Origin: Ulvibacter litoralis
Lineage (GTDB): Bacteria > Bacteroidota > Bacteroidia > Flavobacteriales > Flavobacteriaceae
Assembly: GCF_900102055.1 (NCBI RefSeq)
Contig: NZ_FNBA01000001.1
Span: 124,001 to 188,000 of the forward strand
Direction of reading: 5' to 3'
DNA length: 64,000 nucleotides
Shown here one piece after another: positions 50,159 to 60,156 of the stretch (position 1 is the stretch's first letter; every line of letters starts with the position of its first letter). The translations under genes were made by a program, and so were the position numbers. The notes beneath the pieces are model-generated. The model was given only the letters and a program-made list of their open reading frames with translations, was not told the DNA's origin and did not search any database.

Positions 50159-51061
50159 ATGAAAAATTTACTATTTCTATTATTCAGTCTATCCGCTTTA
50201 ATAGCACCCGCACAACCTTTCAATCAAGAAATCGCGAGAGATGATACTTCTGTATTACTTGGAAAAATAAACAAAGACATCCTTCTAAATGGAACCTACA
50301 AAGAATGGTTTGAAACCCACTACAACGAATACCAACCCAATAAAGAACAACTATCTATTATAAAAAATAAACTTCCAGAATACACCATTACTGCATTTTT
50401 CGGAACTTGGTGTGGCGATAGTAGAGAAGAGCTTCCTCGCTTTTACAAAGTATTAGACGAAGCTAATTTTCCTTTAGCACGGTTAACAACGGTAGCCGTA
50501 AACAATGAAAGAGACCACTACAAACAAAGTCCCGGTGGCGAAGAAGAAGGACACACCATTCATAGAGTCCCTACGTTTATCTTTTACAAAGACGGAAAAG
50601 AAGTAAACCGAATTGTAGAACATCCCGTTAGTTCGTTTGAAGCCGATGTTGTAGAAATCCTTCAGCAAGAAAACTACATCCCCAATTATCAAGCGGTCAC
50701 CACTGTATCAAACACGCTAGCAGAAATGGGATTGCAAAAGTTTCAGAAGAAATCGAAAAAACTCCTTCCGAAGTTAAAAAAAGAAGCCAAAAGTCTTTCG
50801 GAATTAAACACCTACTCTAGCGTACTATTTTATTCAGAACAAAAAGATGAAGCGATTGCTGTTGCAAAACTAAATACCTTATTATATCCTGAAGAAGCCT
50901 ATACGTACGAGAATTTAGGGAACAAACTATACCTTACTCATAAACTACCGGAAGCACTTGAGTATTATAAAAAATCGTTTGCGTTAAACCCAAAAAACGA
51001 AAGGGTGCAAAAAGCGATCGCAAAAATTGAAGAAACCCAACAAGAAGCTAAAAAGTATTAA
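50159..51061 (+). CDS. Thioredoxin-like and TPR protein, exported
   Basis: The 300-residue protein has a signal peptide (MKNLLFLLFSLSALIAPAQ), a thioredoxin-like domain at about 70-160 (TITAFFGTWCGDSREELPRFYKVLDEAN), and C-terminal helical repeats that look like TPRs (residues about 215-290, PEEAYTYENLGNKLYLTHKLPEALEYYKKSFALNP). The active-site motif is CGDS, so only one of the usual two cysteines is present. It therefore cannot act as a normal disulfide oxidoreductase; a monothiol or binding role is more likely. It follows the membrane regulator gene on the same strand and may be its target. Function uncertain. Confidence 0.8.
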   Translation: MKNLLFLLFSLSALIAPAQPFNQEIARDDTSVLLGKINKDILLNGTYKEWFETHYNEYQPNKEQLSIIKNKLPEYTITAFFGTWCGDSREELPRFYKVLDEANFPLARLTTVAVNNERDHYKQSPGGEEEGHTIHRVPTFIFYKDGKEVNRIVEHPVSSFEADVVEILQQENYIPNYQAVTTVSNTLAEMGLQKFQKKSKKLLPKLKKEAKSLSELNTYSSVLFYSEQKDEAIAVAKLNTLLYPEEAYTYENLGNKLYLTHKLPEALEYYKKSFALNPKNERVQKAIAKIEETQQEAKKY

Positions 51062-51104
51062 ATACACCTAGAACCGAATTTATACCTAAAAAAGGCCAAC
51101 GAAA

Positions 51105-51135
51105 TTGAAAAACCCGTTGTTTGTCTCTATATTTG
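51105..51135 (+). promoter_or_regulatory. Promoter for lysS
   Basis: TTG (51105-51107), 20 nt, TATATTTG (51128-51135) followed by C. The expected start of transcription is about 15-17 nt before the ATG at 51158. Confidence 0.72.
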
Positions 51136-51157
51136 CGTCTTATTTTACACAAACATT

Positions 51158-52849
51158 ATGCAACTTTCTGAACTCGAATTAGTACGAAGAGACAAACTAA
51201 ACCAATTACGCAATTTAGGCATCAATCCTTATCCTGCCGACTTATACCCTGTAGATGCTACTAGTAAGGGGATAAAGAAGGATTTCAAGGAAGGTAAAAA
51301 GGTGACTATTGCAGGTAGATTAATGTCGAGACGTATTCAAGGTCCTGCTTCATTTGCAGAGCTACAAGATTCGGAAGGGCGTATTCAGGTGTATTTTAAC
51401 AGGGATGAAATTTGCCCTGGAGAAGACAAATCTCACTACAATAATGTGTATAAAAAATTACTCGATATTGGTGATTTTATTGGAATTGTAGGTGAATTGT
51501 TCACCACCAAAGTAGGTGAAAAAACAGTGATGGTAAAAGAGTTTGTATTGCTTTCGAAAGCATTAAAACCCTTACCACAGCCTAGAGTTGATGCGGAAGG
51601 AAAAGTACACGATGCATTTACAGATCCAGAACAAAGATACCGTCAGCGGTACGCCGATTTGGTAGTGAATCCGCATGTGAAAGAAATATTCATGAAGCGC
51701 ACCAAGCTTTTTAATGCCATGCGTACTTTCTTTAATGAGCGTGACTATTTCGAGGTAGAAACCCCTGTATTACAACCCATTCCTGGTGGTGCAGCAGCAC
51801 GTCCGTTTACAACACATCACAACTCGTTAGACATTCCATTATACATGCGAATTGCGAACGAATTATACCTAAAACGCCTTATTGTTGGTGGTTTTGATGG
51901 TGTGTATGAGTTTTCTAAAAACTTCAGAAATGAAGGAATGGACAGAACGCACAATCCTGAGTTTACTGCGATGGAAATCTATGTAGCGTACAAGGATTAC
52001 AACTGGATGATGGATTTCTGTGAGCAGTTGTTAGAATTTTGTGCTACGGAAGTAAACGGAACTACAAAAGCGACTTTTGGGGAACATGAAATAGATTTTA
52101 AAGCCCCTTATGCACGTGTTACCATGGCAGATTCTATCAAACATTTTACAGGATTTGATATTAATGGCAAATCGGAAGATGAAATTCGAAAAGCCGCACA
52201 AGAAATGGGCATCGAAGTAGATGACACGATGGGGAAAGGAAAACTGATTGATGAGATTTTTGGCGAAAAATGTGAAGGAAATTACATTCAACCCACTTTT
52301 ATCACTGACTACCCTAAAGAAATGAGTCCGTTGTGTAAAGAACACCGAGACAATCCAGAGCTTACCGAACGCTTTGAGTTAATGGTCTGCGGAAAAGAAA
52401 TCGCAAACGCATACAGTGAGTTAAACGACCCTATTGATCAACGCGAACGTTTTGAAGCACAGCTAAAACTTGCCGACAGAGGTGATGATGAAGCAACGGC
52501 TTTTATCGACTACGACTTTTTAAGAGCTTTGGAATACGGAATGCCTCCAACAAGTGGAATGGGAATTGGAATGGACCGTTTAATTATGTTCCTAACCAAC
52601 AACGCTTCTATTCAAGAAGTTTTATTTTTCCCGCAAATGCGTCCGGAAAAGAAAAAAGTTGAAATGTCGGAAGACGAAAAAGCTGTGTTTACACTTCTAA
52701 AAGCAAATTCTCCTATGGAACTGAACACGCTAAAAGAACAAAGTGGATTAAGCAACAAAAAATGGGATAAGACGATTAAAGGCTTAACCAAAAGCAAAAT
52801 TGCTACTGTCGAAAAAAACAACGAAGGCCTCTTTGTTAAGCTAGCTTAA
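51158..52849 (+). CDS. lysS: Lysyl-tRNA synthetase, class II
   Basis: LysS charges tRNA-Lys. The 563-residue protein has an N-terminal OB-fold ([32 protein letters not shown]) and the class II core: motif 1 region, motif 2 ([31 protein letters not shown]) and motif 3 ([21 protein letters not shown]). A C-terminal extension of about 60 residues (from [17 protein letters not shown]) predicted as a winged-helix-like domain is common in Bacteroidota LysS. It has its own strong promoter and terminator. Confidence 0.97.
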   Translation: MQLSELELVRRDKLNQLRNLGINPYPADLYPVDATSKGIKKDFKEGKKVTIAGRLMSRRIQGPASFAELQDSEGRIQVYFNRDEICPGEDKSHYNNVYKKLLDIGDFIGIVGELFTTKVGEKTVMVKEFVLLSKALKPLPQPRVDAEGKVHDAFTDPEQRYRQRYADLVVNPHVKEIFMKRTKLFNAMRTFFNERDYFEVETPVLQPIPGGAAARPFTTHHNSLDIPLYMRIANELYLKRLIVGGFDGVYEFSKNFRNEGMDRTHNPEFTAMEIYVAYKDYNWMMDFCEQLLEFCATEVNGTTKATFGEHEIDFKAPYARVTMADSIKHFTGFDINGKSEDEIRKAAQEMGIEVDDTMGKGKLIDEIFGEKCEGNYIQPTFITDYPKEMSPLCKEHRDNPELTERFELMVCGKEIANAYSELNDPIDQRERFEAQLKLADRGDDEATAFIDYDFLRALEYGMPPTSGMGIGMDRLIMFLTNNASIQEVLFFPQMRPEKKKVEMSEDEKAVFTLLKANSPMELNTLKEQSGLSNKKWDKTIKGLTKSKIATVEKNNEGLFVKLA

Positions 52850-52880
52850 ATCACACTTATATAACTAAGTATAAAAAAAA

Positions 52881-52908
52881 GGGAGTAGCAAAAGCTACTC
52901 CCTTTTTT
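52881..52908 (+). terminator. Terminator of lysS
   Basis: Perfect 9-bp stem GGGAGTAGC (52881-52889) with GCTACTCCC (52894-52902), tetraloop AAAA, and six T residues. Confidence 0.92.
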
Positions 52909-52998
52909 CGTTTGTAAGAATAATCATTTCTCATAAATTATTATTATCCTAAAAAATAAGGTTACTTTTATAAAAAACTAACTCTTAATCTTTAATCA

Positions 52999-55152
52999 AT
53001 GAAAGTAATAGTATCTCTCTTGCTATGCATGTTTACACTGTCACAGGTAGTAATAGCGCAAGAAAACAAAGAACAAGTAGCCCAAACATGGCTTACTGAA
53101 AACGTACAAAATTTAAAAGCCAATCAGAGCTTTGCCTTAAATTCTAGCAGAGCTGGTCTTTCTGGAGAAACATTTAGATACCAACATACCGTTAATGGTG
53201 TGGAAGTTTTTGACTCGTCAATTGCGGTTCACGTCTCAAAAAAGAACAAAGTAACCTATCATTCTAGCACCTTCGACGAATCGATAGAAACAATTAACAC
53301 AACACCTTCTATTTCTGAAAATGAAGCATTACAAGCTGCAATTACTGCATTAAGAATTGAAGGAGTAATTTATCAAGAAGAAGTAAAACTATATGTTTAC
53401 AACAAGCTTGATGCTACAAAATTAGTATATCGAGTTACTACAATGTCTGAATTTTTAATTGGATACTGGGAAACGATTGTAGATGCTCAAACTGGAGCTG
53501 TTCTTAGCACTAACGATATTTCTATTTATGAAAAAGAAAAATCAGCAGAACCACAATATACAGGAAGCTCTAAAAAAAAAGCGGGAAAAAGAAGCGAAAG
53601 TGTTGGCTTTTCGGCGGTAGCTAATGGAACTGCAATGGTGTTTGATCCAGACCCATTAACAAAAACTCTTAATATTTACGGTGGAAACTACTCTGACAAC
53701 AACGATGCTACAAATGCTGACTTAGATGCAGCTAGAACTGCGGTAACTCTTTTAGACATCGAACAAACAGGATCTGATTATAGATTAAGAGGTCCTTATG
53801 CTGAAATTGCAGAATTACAATCACCTGCGACTGGATTATTTATTCAAGATTCTCCTGATTTTGACTTCACGAGAGATGAGCAAGGTTTTGAAGCAGCAAA
53901 CTGCTACTACCACCTAGACAAAGCAATTAGACATATTAATGAAGATTTAGGAATTACACTTGTATCTATTTATAATGGAGGTGTTGTTCGTTACGACCCA
54001 CACGCTTTTAACGGAGCAGATAACTCATCATACGGTGGTGGAAGCCTTAACTTCGGAGAAGGTGGTGTTGATGATGCTGAAGATATGGATGTAATTTTAC
54101 ATGAATTAGGTCACGGACTTCACGATTGGATTACTAACGGAAACCTTTCTCAAGTAAATGGATTAAGTGAAGGTACTGGAGATTATTTCGCGAACTCTTA
54201 TAAAAGAGGCTTAGGACAATGGCAAACTTCAGACCCATCCTACTATTATGTATTTGGATGGGATGGTCATAATCCTTATTGGCCAGGACGTGTAACAAAC
54301 TACACAGCAATGTACCCAGGAGGTCTTACAGGTAGTATTCATACAGATGGTCAAATCTGGGCAACTGTATTATTAGAAATCTGGGAAATTATTGGAAAAG
54401 ACAAAATGGACACCGCTGTACTAGAAGGTTTAGCGATGACAAACAGTTCTACCAACCAACAAAATGCTGCTATTGCAGTGCGTCAAGCTGCCATCGATAT
54501 GGACTACACATGTGCTGAGATTGATGCGTTCACAGAACGTTTTGAAGCTAGAGGATATGTATTACCTCCTTACTCTTGTACAGGTTGTTCAATTTCAGAC
54601 ATAGAAGCGACAAACTTTTCTGCTTGTGATGACAATGGAACCAATACTGATCCATCTGACGACTTCTTTACAGCAGATATCGTAGTTACTTTTGAAAACA
54701 CACCAGCAACTGGTACTTTAGACTTAACAGGTGATGGTACTGCTTCAGTTTCGGTAGCAGGTTTAGTTTCTCCTTACACATTTACAGGAGTAACACTTCC
54801 TTCAGACGGTGAAGCGATTGACTTAACAGCTGCTTTTTCTGATGACGCTGCTTGTTTGGTTAACGAATCTAATGCAGGTACTGCTCCAGAACCATGTAGC
54901 GCACTTGGTGTTGCCGATATAGATGCTGTATTAACAATATCACTATATCCAAACCCAGTAGATGATACTATAACATTCTTAGATGTTACGAAAGAGTACA
55001 ATGCGACTGTTTATAACTTACTAGGTCAAAAAATACTAGAACAAACAATCGACACTAACGCTAACACGTTAAACGTTTCTAACGTTGCAACTGGAGCCTA
55101 TATTATTAAAATAGAAGGTTACAGCGATGTTTTAAAGTTTATCAAAAAATAA
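52999..55152 (+). CDS. M36 (fungalysin-like) metallopeptidase with type IX sorting domain
   Basis: The 717-residue secreted protease has a signal peptide (MKVIVSLLLCMFTLSQVVIAQ), an N-terminal FTP/PepSY-type propeptide (about 25-190), and a gluzincin catalytic domain. Zinc motif HELGH is at 368-372 with catalytic Glu369, and the third ligand is Glu391 in NGLSEGTGDYFANSY. After the domain come a Cys-rich spacer (CTGCSISDIEATNFSACDDNGTNTDPSDD), a beta-sandwich, and a type A sorting domain from about 650 (ISLYPNPVDDTITFLDV ... GAYIIKIEGYSDVLKFIKK). It is cargo for PorU/PorV. M36 and M4 families share this layout; the HELGHGLHDW start favours M36. Confidence 0.92.
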   Translation: MKVIVSLLLCMFTLSQVVIAQENKEQVAQTWLTENVQNLKANQSFALNSSRAGLSGETFRYQHTVNGVEVFDSSIAVHVSKKNKVTYHSSTFDESIETINTTPSISENEALQAAITALRIEGVIYQEEVKLYVYNKLDATKLVYRVTTMSEFLIGYWETIVDAQTGAVLSTNDISIYEKEKSAEPQYTGSSKKKAGKRSESVGFSAVANGTAMVFDPDPLTKTLNIYGGNYSDNNDATNADLDAARTAVTLLDIEQTGSDYRLRGPYAEIAELQSPATGLFIQDSPDFDFTRDEQGFEAANCYYHLDKAIRHINEDLGITLVSIYNGGVVRYDPHAFNGADNSSYGGGSLNFGEGGVDDAEDMDVILHELGHGLHDWITNGNLSQVNGLSEGTGDYFANSYKRGLGQWQTSDPSYYYVFGWDGHNPYWPGRVTNYTAMYPGGLTGSIHTDGQIWATVLLEIWEIIGKDKMDTAVLEGLAMTNSSTNQQNAAIAVRQAAIDMDYTCAEIDAFTERFEARGYVLPPYSCTGCSISDIEATNFSACDDNGTNTDPSDDFFTADIVVTFENTPATGTLDLTGDGTASVSVAGLVSPYTFTGVTLPSDGEAIDLTAAFSDDAACLVNESNAGTAPEPCSALGVADIDAVLTISLYPNPVDDTITFLDVTKEYNATVYNLLGQKILEQTIDTNANTLNVSNVATGAYIIKIEGYSDVLKFIKK

Positions 55153-55187
55153 AAACAGCCCCTTTTTAAGGAGCCGTTTTCATCATC

Positions 55188-55231
55188 AAAACAGGTATTT
55201 CTAACCTATAGGAATACCTGTTTTGTTTTTT
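55188..55231. terminator. Terminator between the M36 peptidase and the YiaAB gene
   Basis: Perfect 12-bp stem AAAACAGGTATT (55188-55199) with AATACCTGTTTT (55213-55224), 13-nt loop, then GTTTTTT. It may stop transcription from both sides, because the next gene is convergent and ends at 55234. A second, imperfect hairpin lies just upstream (AAAACAGCCCC / GGAGCCGTTTT). Confidence 0.8.
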
Positions 55232-55233
55232 TA

Positions 55234-55710
55234 TTATTTATCTTGTTCGTCTATCCATTTAATGTCTCGCACGTTTTTCTGAACGGCAACAACACCAAAT
55301 AATGCCAATGCAAACGACATTCCGTAGAACCCTTTCTCACTTAATTCTAAATCGGCATTCCACAAACCGATCACTAATAATACAATTGAAGCGATAGTTG
55401 TAAACCAACTAATTCCATAATAGATATCTGTTACGGGCACTCCTTCTTGCCTGTCTCGCACACTTTTCTGAACGGAAACGACCGAGAATAACCCAAATAG
55501 TAAAATGGTAAAATAATATCCTTTTTCATTAAGCATCATGTTTACATTCCACAGTCCGATGCAATACGAGACCATTCCTATAAATAGTGCCGACCAAGAG
55601 GCAGAAACAAATGCTGCAGTAGGTCTGCAATTAAACTTTTCTTCTTTTTTGTCTTTTGACGTTGAACTTTTTTTGTTCTCTATTGCGTCACTAAAAAATT
55701 GATTTTCCAT
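55234..55710 (-). CDS. yiaA: YiaA/YiaB-type inner membrane protein with two repeats
   Basis: The 158-residue protein has a charged cytoplasmic head of about 30 residues, then two copies of the YiaAB two-helix unit: [49 protein letters not shown] and [49 protein letters not shown]. They share the LWN(V/A)xxxLxEKGxY...LFxVVxVQKxVRD pattern, an internal duplication. In enterobacteria yiaA and yiaB are separate. Function is unknown; it is an inner-membrane protein. Confidence 0.82.
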   Translation of the reverse strand: MENQFFSDAIENKKSSTSKDKKEEKFNCRPTAAFVSASWSALFIGMVSYCIGLWNVNMMLNEKGYYFTILLFGLFSVVSVQKSVRDRQEGVPVTDIYYGISWFTTIASIVLLVIGLWNADLELSEKGFYGMSFALALFGVVAVQKNVRDIKWIDEQDK

Positions 55711-55872
55711 AATAAATTGTTTTGATGATTATTTATTGATGATGGTACAAATATGCAATGCTTCTGAAGTGTGAGAAATAGCATTTTTACAAAAAACTTA
55801 CGATTTAAAATATCAATAAATAATAAAAAGCTAATAATTAAAGCTATTTTTGAATAATAATCTTACGATTTA

Positions 55873-57336
55873 ATGAAAGCTTTATCTACTATTATTTCCA
55901 TTCTTTCTGAAGAAGAACAACAAGAATTCCTGCGATTTCTTCAGAAAAAGAACCGAAGAGGCGATACCAAAAACAGTGCGCTCTTTAAATTGATTGTAAA
56001 TGGAAAAACCGAGAACCTTGATGTAATACTCTACGGAAAAGCAGCTAGAAATGCATATCATGCACTCTGCAAACGACTTCAAGACAACCTAATTGATTTT
56101 ATTGCTTCTAAAAGTTTCGCTATTGAAAGCAATGAAGAAATGGAGATATTAAAACTCCTTCTCGCTGCTCGTATCTTTTTTGAACACAAACATTATAAAA
56201 CAGCCTTTAAAACACTTGAAAAAGCCGAACGTAACGCACAGCAACTCGATGTCTATTCTATTCTTACTGAAATCTATCACACAAAAATTCAGTATGCACA
56301 TTTACATCCGAAACTAGCACTTTCAGAAATTATAGCAGAAGCACAATTAAACTTAAAGTACTTTCAGCAAGAGCAACATCTAAATATGGCGTACGCTACT
56401 ATAAAAGCGAAATTAAAAACAACCCCTAAGCAATCGATCAACGACATTATTTCCGAAGCCTTCTCAGCTTTCAATATTGAAATAAACAAAGCACTTACTT
56501 ACAAATCGCTCTTTCAATTAATGAGTACTATTACAACGGCTGCGAGATTGCAAAGCAACTTTTACGAGATTGAAAACTTCATGTCTCAGACGTACGCGGT
56601 AATTTCAGAAAAACAAAAAGACATTACTACCGACAAGCATTTGTATTATCATATTGAGATATTGCATGCGATGGCCGTGACGCTTTTCAGAAATAAAAAC
56701 TTTACGGCTTCTAAAGCATTTTCAGAAAAAATGGAACTGGAAATGGAAAAGAAAAACGGTGTTTACAAACAACGCTTTCAAGAAAAACTGATTCTAAACA
56801 AAGCCTTGGTTCAAATTTATACGGGAGAGTGTCTTGCCGCTACCGAACTCCTTCCGAAATATGCAAAAGACTCCTTAGATATTCAGCTTACTTTGGCAAT
56901 GGGACTCTTTCAGCAAAATAGATGGAAAGAGGCCTATCAAATTTTTAAAGACTTACACCATAGCGATGTTTGGTATGAGAAAAAATCGGGTTGGCTCTGG
57001 GTTTTAAAAAAATCGATTCTCGAAATTTTAGTGCTAATAGAATTAGATCGTCTAGAACTTGTCCTTTCACGATTGCAAAGTTTCACCTCTAAATTCTCAA
57101 AACGCTTAAAGGAAGGAGATGAATTACGGGTACTAAACTTTATAAAACTAGTAGGCTTGTATTACGAAAATCCAAACGCGGTACAATCGGAAGCATTTAA
57201 AAATAAAGTCGAAGCTTCTTTCAATTGGATTGGAAAAGAACGCGAAGACATTTTTGTTATGAGTTTTTACGCTTGGTTAAAAGCAAAAATGGAACAAAAA
57301 GACGTGTACGAAGTCACTTTAGAATTGGTGCATTAA
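55873..57336 (+). CDS. Helical repeat (TPR-like) protein, function unknown
   Basis: The 487-residue protein has no signal peptide or membrane helix and is predicted all-helical. The pattern of paired helices (for example FFEHKHYKTAFKTLEKAERNAQQLDVYSILTEIYHTKIQYAHL, and ALVQIYTGECLAATELLPKYAKDSL) fits TPR-type solenoid repeats across most of its length. The N-terminus begins MKALSTIISILSEEEQQEFLRFLQKKNRRGDTKNSALFKLI. A TATTTTTG box (55845-55852) lies 21 nt before the ATG. It is a cytoplasmic scaffold-type protein; I do not recognise a partner in this window. Confidence 0.7.
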   Translation: MKALSTIISILSEEEQQEFLRFLQKKNRRGDTKNSALFKLIVNGKTENLDVILYGKAARNAYHALCKRLQDNLIDFIASKSFAIESNEEMEILKLLLAARIFFEHKHYKTAFKTLEKAERNAQQLDVYSILTEIYHTKIQYAHLHPKLALSEIIAEAQLNLKYFQQEQHLNMAYATIKAKLKTTPKQSINDIISEAFSAFNIEINKALTYKSLFQLMSTITTAARLQSNFYEIENFMSQTYAVISEKQKDITTDKHLYYHIEILHAMAVTLFRNKNFTASKAFSEKMELEMEKKNGVYKQRFQEKLILNKALVQIYTGECLAATELLPKYAKDSLDIQLTLAMGLFQQNRWKEAYQIFKDLHHSDVWYEKKSGWLWVLKKSILEILVLIELDRLELVLSRLQSFTSKFSKRLKEGDELRVLNFIKLVGLYYENPNAVQSEAFKNKVEASFNWIGKEREDIFVMSFYAWLKAKMEQKDVYEVTLELVH

Positions 57337-57410
57337 AAAAAACACCGCCCTCAACTTAAAAGCGAAGAACGGTGCCACTCACCAACCATTAATTTGTAGA
57401 TTACAAAAAG

Positions 57411-58712
57411 TTACTCTCCTACTTTTCGTAAAAACTCAATATCATTTTCTACGGTTAACAACAACACACTGGTCGCAGTGCAAAACACCGGACTCGTAAT
57501 ACAGTGATGACCGTTCCAGCTTCCATCGGTATTTTGAATCTTTAAAATTCGTCCGCTCATATTATCGTACCATTTTTTCCAATCTTCATCTTTATTCACC
57601 ACCATCGATTCCCCCGTTTGCAAAAAACTCAAAAACTCTTCACCGCCATTGTTTCCAAATCCGTTAAGCACATCATTTTGTTGCGCTTTATCTTTCGCAG
57701 ATTGATACACATTATACGACGTTGAATACAGCAATGCTTCCGATTCGTCCAAACCAGCCGTTTTTAAATTGGCAACCGTCATAGGAGCATCTTTTTTCAA
57801 TTTCCCTATTCTCTTAGCTTCATTCAAAGATTCTTCTGCCTTTCTCGCTTCTTTCGCACTGGCACGAACACTGCTGCTTACTGCGTACAACATAACACCT
57901 GCACCATCTTCGGTTTTTACATTTCCTGTTTCGTCGTTGTAATTTCCTTTTTGATAGTTTCGAGAGCGTTCCATCACTTCTTCATCCACTTCAGCACCGA
58001 CTGCTTGTGCAGATTCTAAAGCACTATTTGCCAAGCCACTTTGCAATACTCCTGCCCAACCAGCTCCAGCTTGTTTACCATTGCCATCGGTTCCTTGTTG
58101 TATTTTTGAAACACAGATATCCAAACAACGAGCTACGCGTTTTTTATCAATGCCTTTAAGGTCGCGGTCTAATAAACTTGAAAGAAACTGAGCCGTTAAC
58201 ACAGCGTCTATATTCTCTCCCAATTTTGTTTGTATTTGCGTCCCGCGAACTTCTGTGATATACGGACTATCGGAAGGCGTGTTCTCCACAGTTTCAAGCA
58301 AATAATTTATGGCTCCTTTTAAGTTGTTGGCATACGCCCCTTTTTTTAAGGTAGTTCCGCTTCGTAAAAAAGCAGTTGCCACCATTGCAGTGGTTGCTGG
58401 ATCGGCAGAAACAGCGTGCGGATTTTTAACATGTTGCGCACTATGACTTCCTGCGCCATAACCGCCGTTTGCTAATTGTGCCTCTCGCAACCATGAGAGT
58501 CCGTCGCGTACCGATAACCCAACATTTTCATTGGTCTTATACACATCAAAATCTGTAGAAGACTGCTCTCCCATGACCGTCATAAACACACAACCCTTTT
58601 CAGATTGCAGTGTTCTTTTTGTTTCTGGATAGGTTGCTTCTGAAGAAAAGAAAGCGATTAATACACTTACAACTACCGCTGGAAAACCTAGTAACATCAA
58701 TTTTGTTTTCAT
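57411..58712 (-). CDS. Exported alpha-alpha toroid (prenyltransferase/squalene-cyclase-like) protein
   Basis: The 433-residue protein starts with a hydrophobic helix (MLLGFPAVVVSVLIAFFSSE) that may be a signal peptide or anchor. The rest is helical with repeats such as SVRDGLSWLREAQLANGGYGAGSHS, ADPATTAMVATAFLRSG, and, near the end, KIQNTDGSWNGHHCITSPVFCTATSVLLLTVENDIEFL, with the 'Q-x-DGSW...T' repeat of the terpenoid-cyclase toroid fold. The DxDD or other cyclase catalytic motif is not visible, so I call it a toroid-fold protein only. It is divergent from the FnIII/cytochrome gene. Confidence 0.65.
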   Translation of the reverse strand: MKTKLMLLGFPAVVVSVLIAFFSSEATYPETKRTLQSEKGCVFMTVMGEQSSTDFDVYKTNENVGLSVRDGLSWLREAQLANGGYGAGSHSAQHVKNPHAVSADPATTAMVATAFLRSGTTLKKGAYANNLKGAINYLLETVENTPSDSPYITEVRGTQIQTKLGENIDAVLTAQFLSSLLDRDLKGIDKKRVARCLDICVSKIQQGTDGNGKQAGAGWAGVLQSGLANSALESAQAVGAEVDEEVMERSRNYQKGNYNDETGNVKTEDGAGVMLYAVSSSVRASAKEARKAEESLNEAKRIGKLKKDAPMTVANLKTAGLDESEALLYSTSYNVYQSAKDKAQQNDVLNGFGNNGGEEFLSFLQTGESMVVNKDEDWKKWYDNMSGRILKIQNTDGSWNGHHCITSPVFCTATSVLLLTVENDIEFLRKVGE

Positions 58713-58779
58713 AATTCTGTTTTATTTTTCACCGAAGCTATTGTAAACAGGCACTTTAAAAAACATAGGATTAGGCAAC

Positions 58780-58817
58780 ACTCTTTCTCATTGAGGGAAC
58801 TTTACTGCTGAAAGAGT
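58780..58817. promoter_or_regulatory. Dyad in the divergent intergenic region
   Basis: ACTCTTTC (58780-58787) and GAAAGAGT (58810-58817) form an 8-bp inverted repeat with a 22-nt spacer, in the 175-bp divergent region between the toroid protein and the FnIII/cytochrome lipoprotein. It could be a shared operator; evidence is positional only. Confidence 0.25.
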
Positions 58818-58887
58818 TTAGATTTTAACAACCCTATGGTAAACAACACAATGTATTTTCCTATTTTTAACAATAAATACCACTCAA

Positions 58888-60150
58888 ATGAAGATTGTAT
58901 CTCAGTTATGTAACTTTTTCTTAATACTCTTATTAATTTCCTGCGGAAGTGATGATAGCCCTGTAGCTACAGAAGACACTGAAGCACCTTCTACTCCTTT
59001 ACAATTGACAGCTTCAAGTATTACTGAAACTTCAGCGCAACTTAGTTGGGAAGCGGCTACAGATAATGTAGGTGTTGCCTCCTATCAATTGTACGAAAAT
59101 GGAACCTTAACTGAAACTGCGATCAACGCAACCTCATTCGCCGTTACGTCACTTTCCGAAGAAACAACCTATAATTTTAAAGTAACTGCTATAGATGCTG
59201 CTGGCAACGAATCTGGAGCCAGCAATACGGTTACTTTTTCAACAATTGCTGCACCGCTTCGATTTGAGACAAACTTATCGGATATGGGAATTTATACTGG
59301 CACGTTTTCCGATTTAACGCCTGCCGATGGTGTTCAGTTATACGAATTGAATAGTACATTGTTTACCGATTACGCAAAGAAACAACGTTTGGTTCGGCTT
59401 CCGAATGACACAAAACTAGAATACAATAATTCTGATTTACTTCCGAAGTTTCCAGACAACACCTTAATCGCTAAAACTTTTTATTACTATGTAAACGAAG
59501 GAGATCCAAGTCAAGGAAAGCAAATTATTGAAACGCGTGTGCTTTTAAAAATTGAAGGTTCTTGGCAAGTTGGAAATTATGTATGGAACGGAAGCATGAC
59601 AGATGCTGTATATAGTGAAGCTGGAAGTGTTGACCCGATAAGCTACATTGACACAAATGGAGAAACACAAAATATAAATTATGTGATTCCCTCAAAAACG
59701 GACTGTTTTACCTGTCACAATAACGATGAAAATACATTTCCTATTGGAATGAAACTGAGAAGTATGAATTTTACACCGAGTTATGTGAGCCAGAATCAGT
59801 TGGATTATTTCTCTGGAATTGGATTGCTAGATGGTGTAAATTCAGCAAGCATTTCTATTCTTCCCGATTGGACAGATGAAAGTTTAGACATTTTTTCTCG
59901 TGCAAGAGCATATATTGACATCAATTGCGCGCATTGCCATCAACCTGGCGGACCTGTTTCTAATTTTGGTCTTGATTTTAGATTAGAGACTCCGTATGAA
60001 GGTACTGGAATTTACGCAAATAGAGGTGAAATTGAAGCGCGTACCCAAAGCAACATTCCGTCGTATATGATGCCACAATTAGGCAGAACCATTGTACACA
60101 ATGAAGCGGTTGTTATGTTATTGCAGTACTTAGATGAAATTGAACCTTAA
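58888..60150 (+). CDS. FnIII-domain diheme cytochrome c-type lipoprotein (SO2930-like)
   Basis: The 420-residue protein has a lipoprotein signal (FLILLLISCGSDDS, acylated Cys19) and an FnIII domain at about 35-120 (PLQLTASSITETSAQLSWEAATDNVGVASYQLYENG). The rest has two CxxCH heme-binding motifs: CFTCH in KTDCFTCHNNDENTFPIG and CAHCH in INCAHCHQPGGPVSNFG. The order FnIII then diheme cytochrome resembles the SO2930 family. It is likely bound to the outer or inner membrane on the periplasmic side and used in electron transfer, partner unknown. Confidence 0.8.
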   Translation: MKIVSQLCNFFLILLLISCGSDDSPVATEDTEAPSTPLQLTASSITETSAQLSWEAATDNVGVASYQLYENGTLTETAINATSFAVTSLSEETTYNFKVTAIDAAGNESGASNTVTFSTIAAPLRFETNLSDMGIYTGTFSDLTPADGVQLYELNSTLFTDYAKKQRLVRLPNDTKLEYNNSDLLPKFPDNTLIAKTFYYYVNEGDPSQGKQIIETRVLLKIEGSWQVGNYVWNGSMTDAVYSEAGSVDPISYIDTNGETQNINYVIPSKTDCFTCHNNDENTFPIGMKLRSMNFTPSYVSQNQLDYFSGIGLLDGVNSASISILPDWTDESLDIFSRARAYIDINCAHCHQPGGPVSNFGLDFRLETPYEGTGIYANRGEIEARTQSNIPSYMMPQLGRTIVHNEAVVMLLQYLDEIEP

Positions 60151-60156
60151 AAACGA

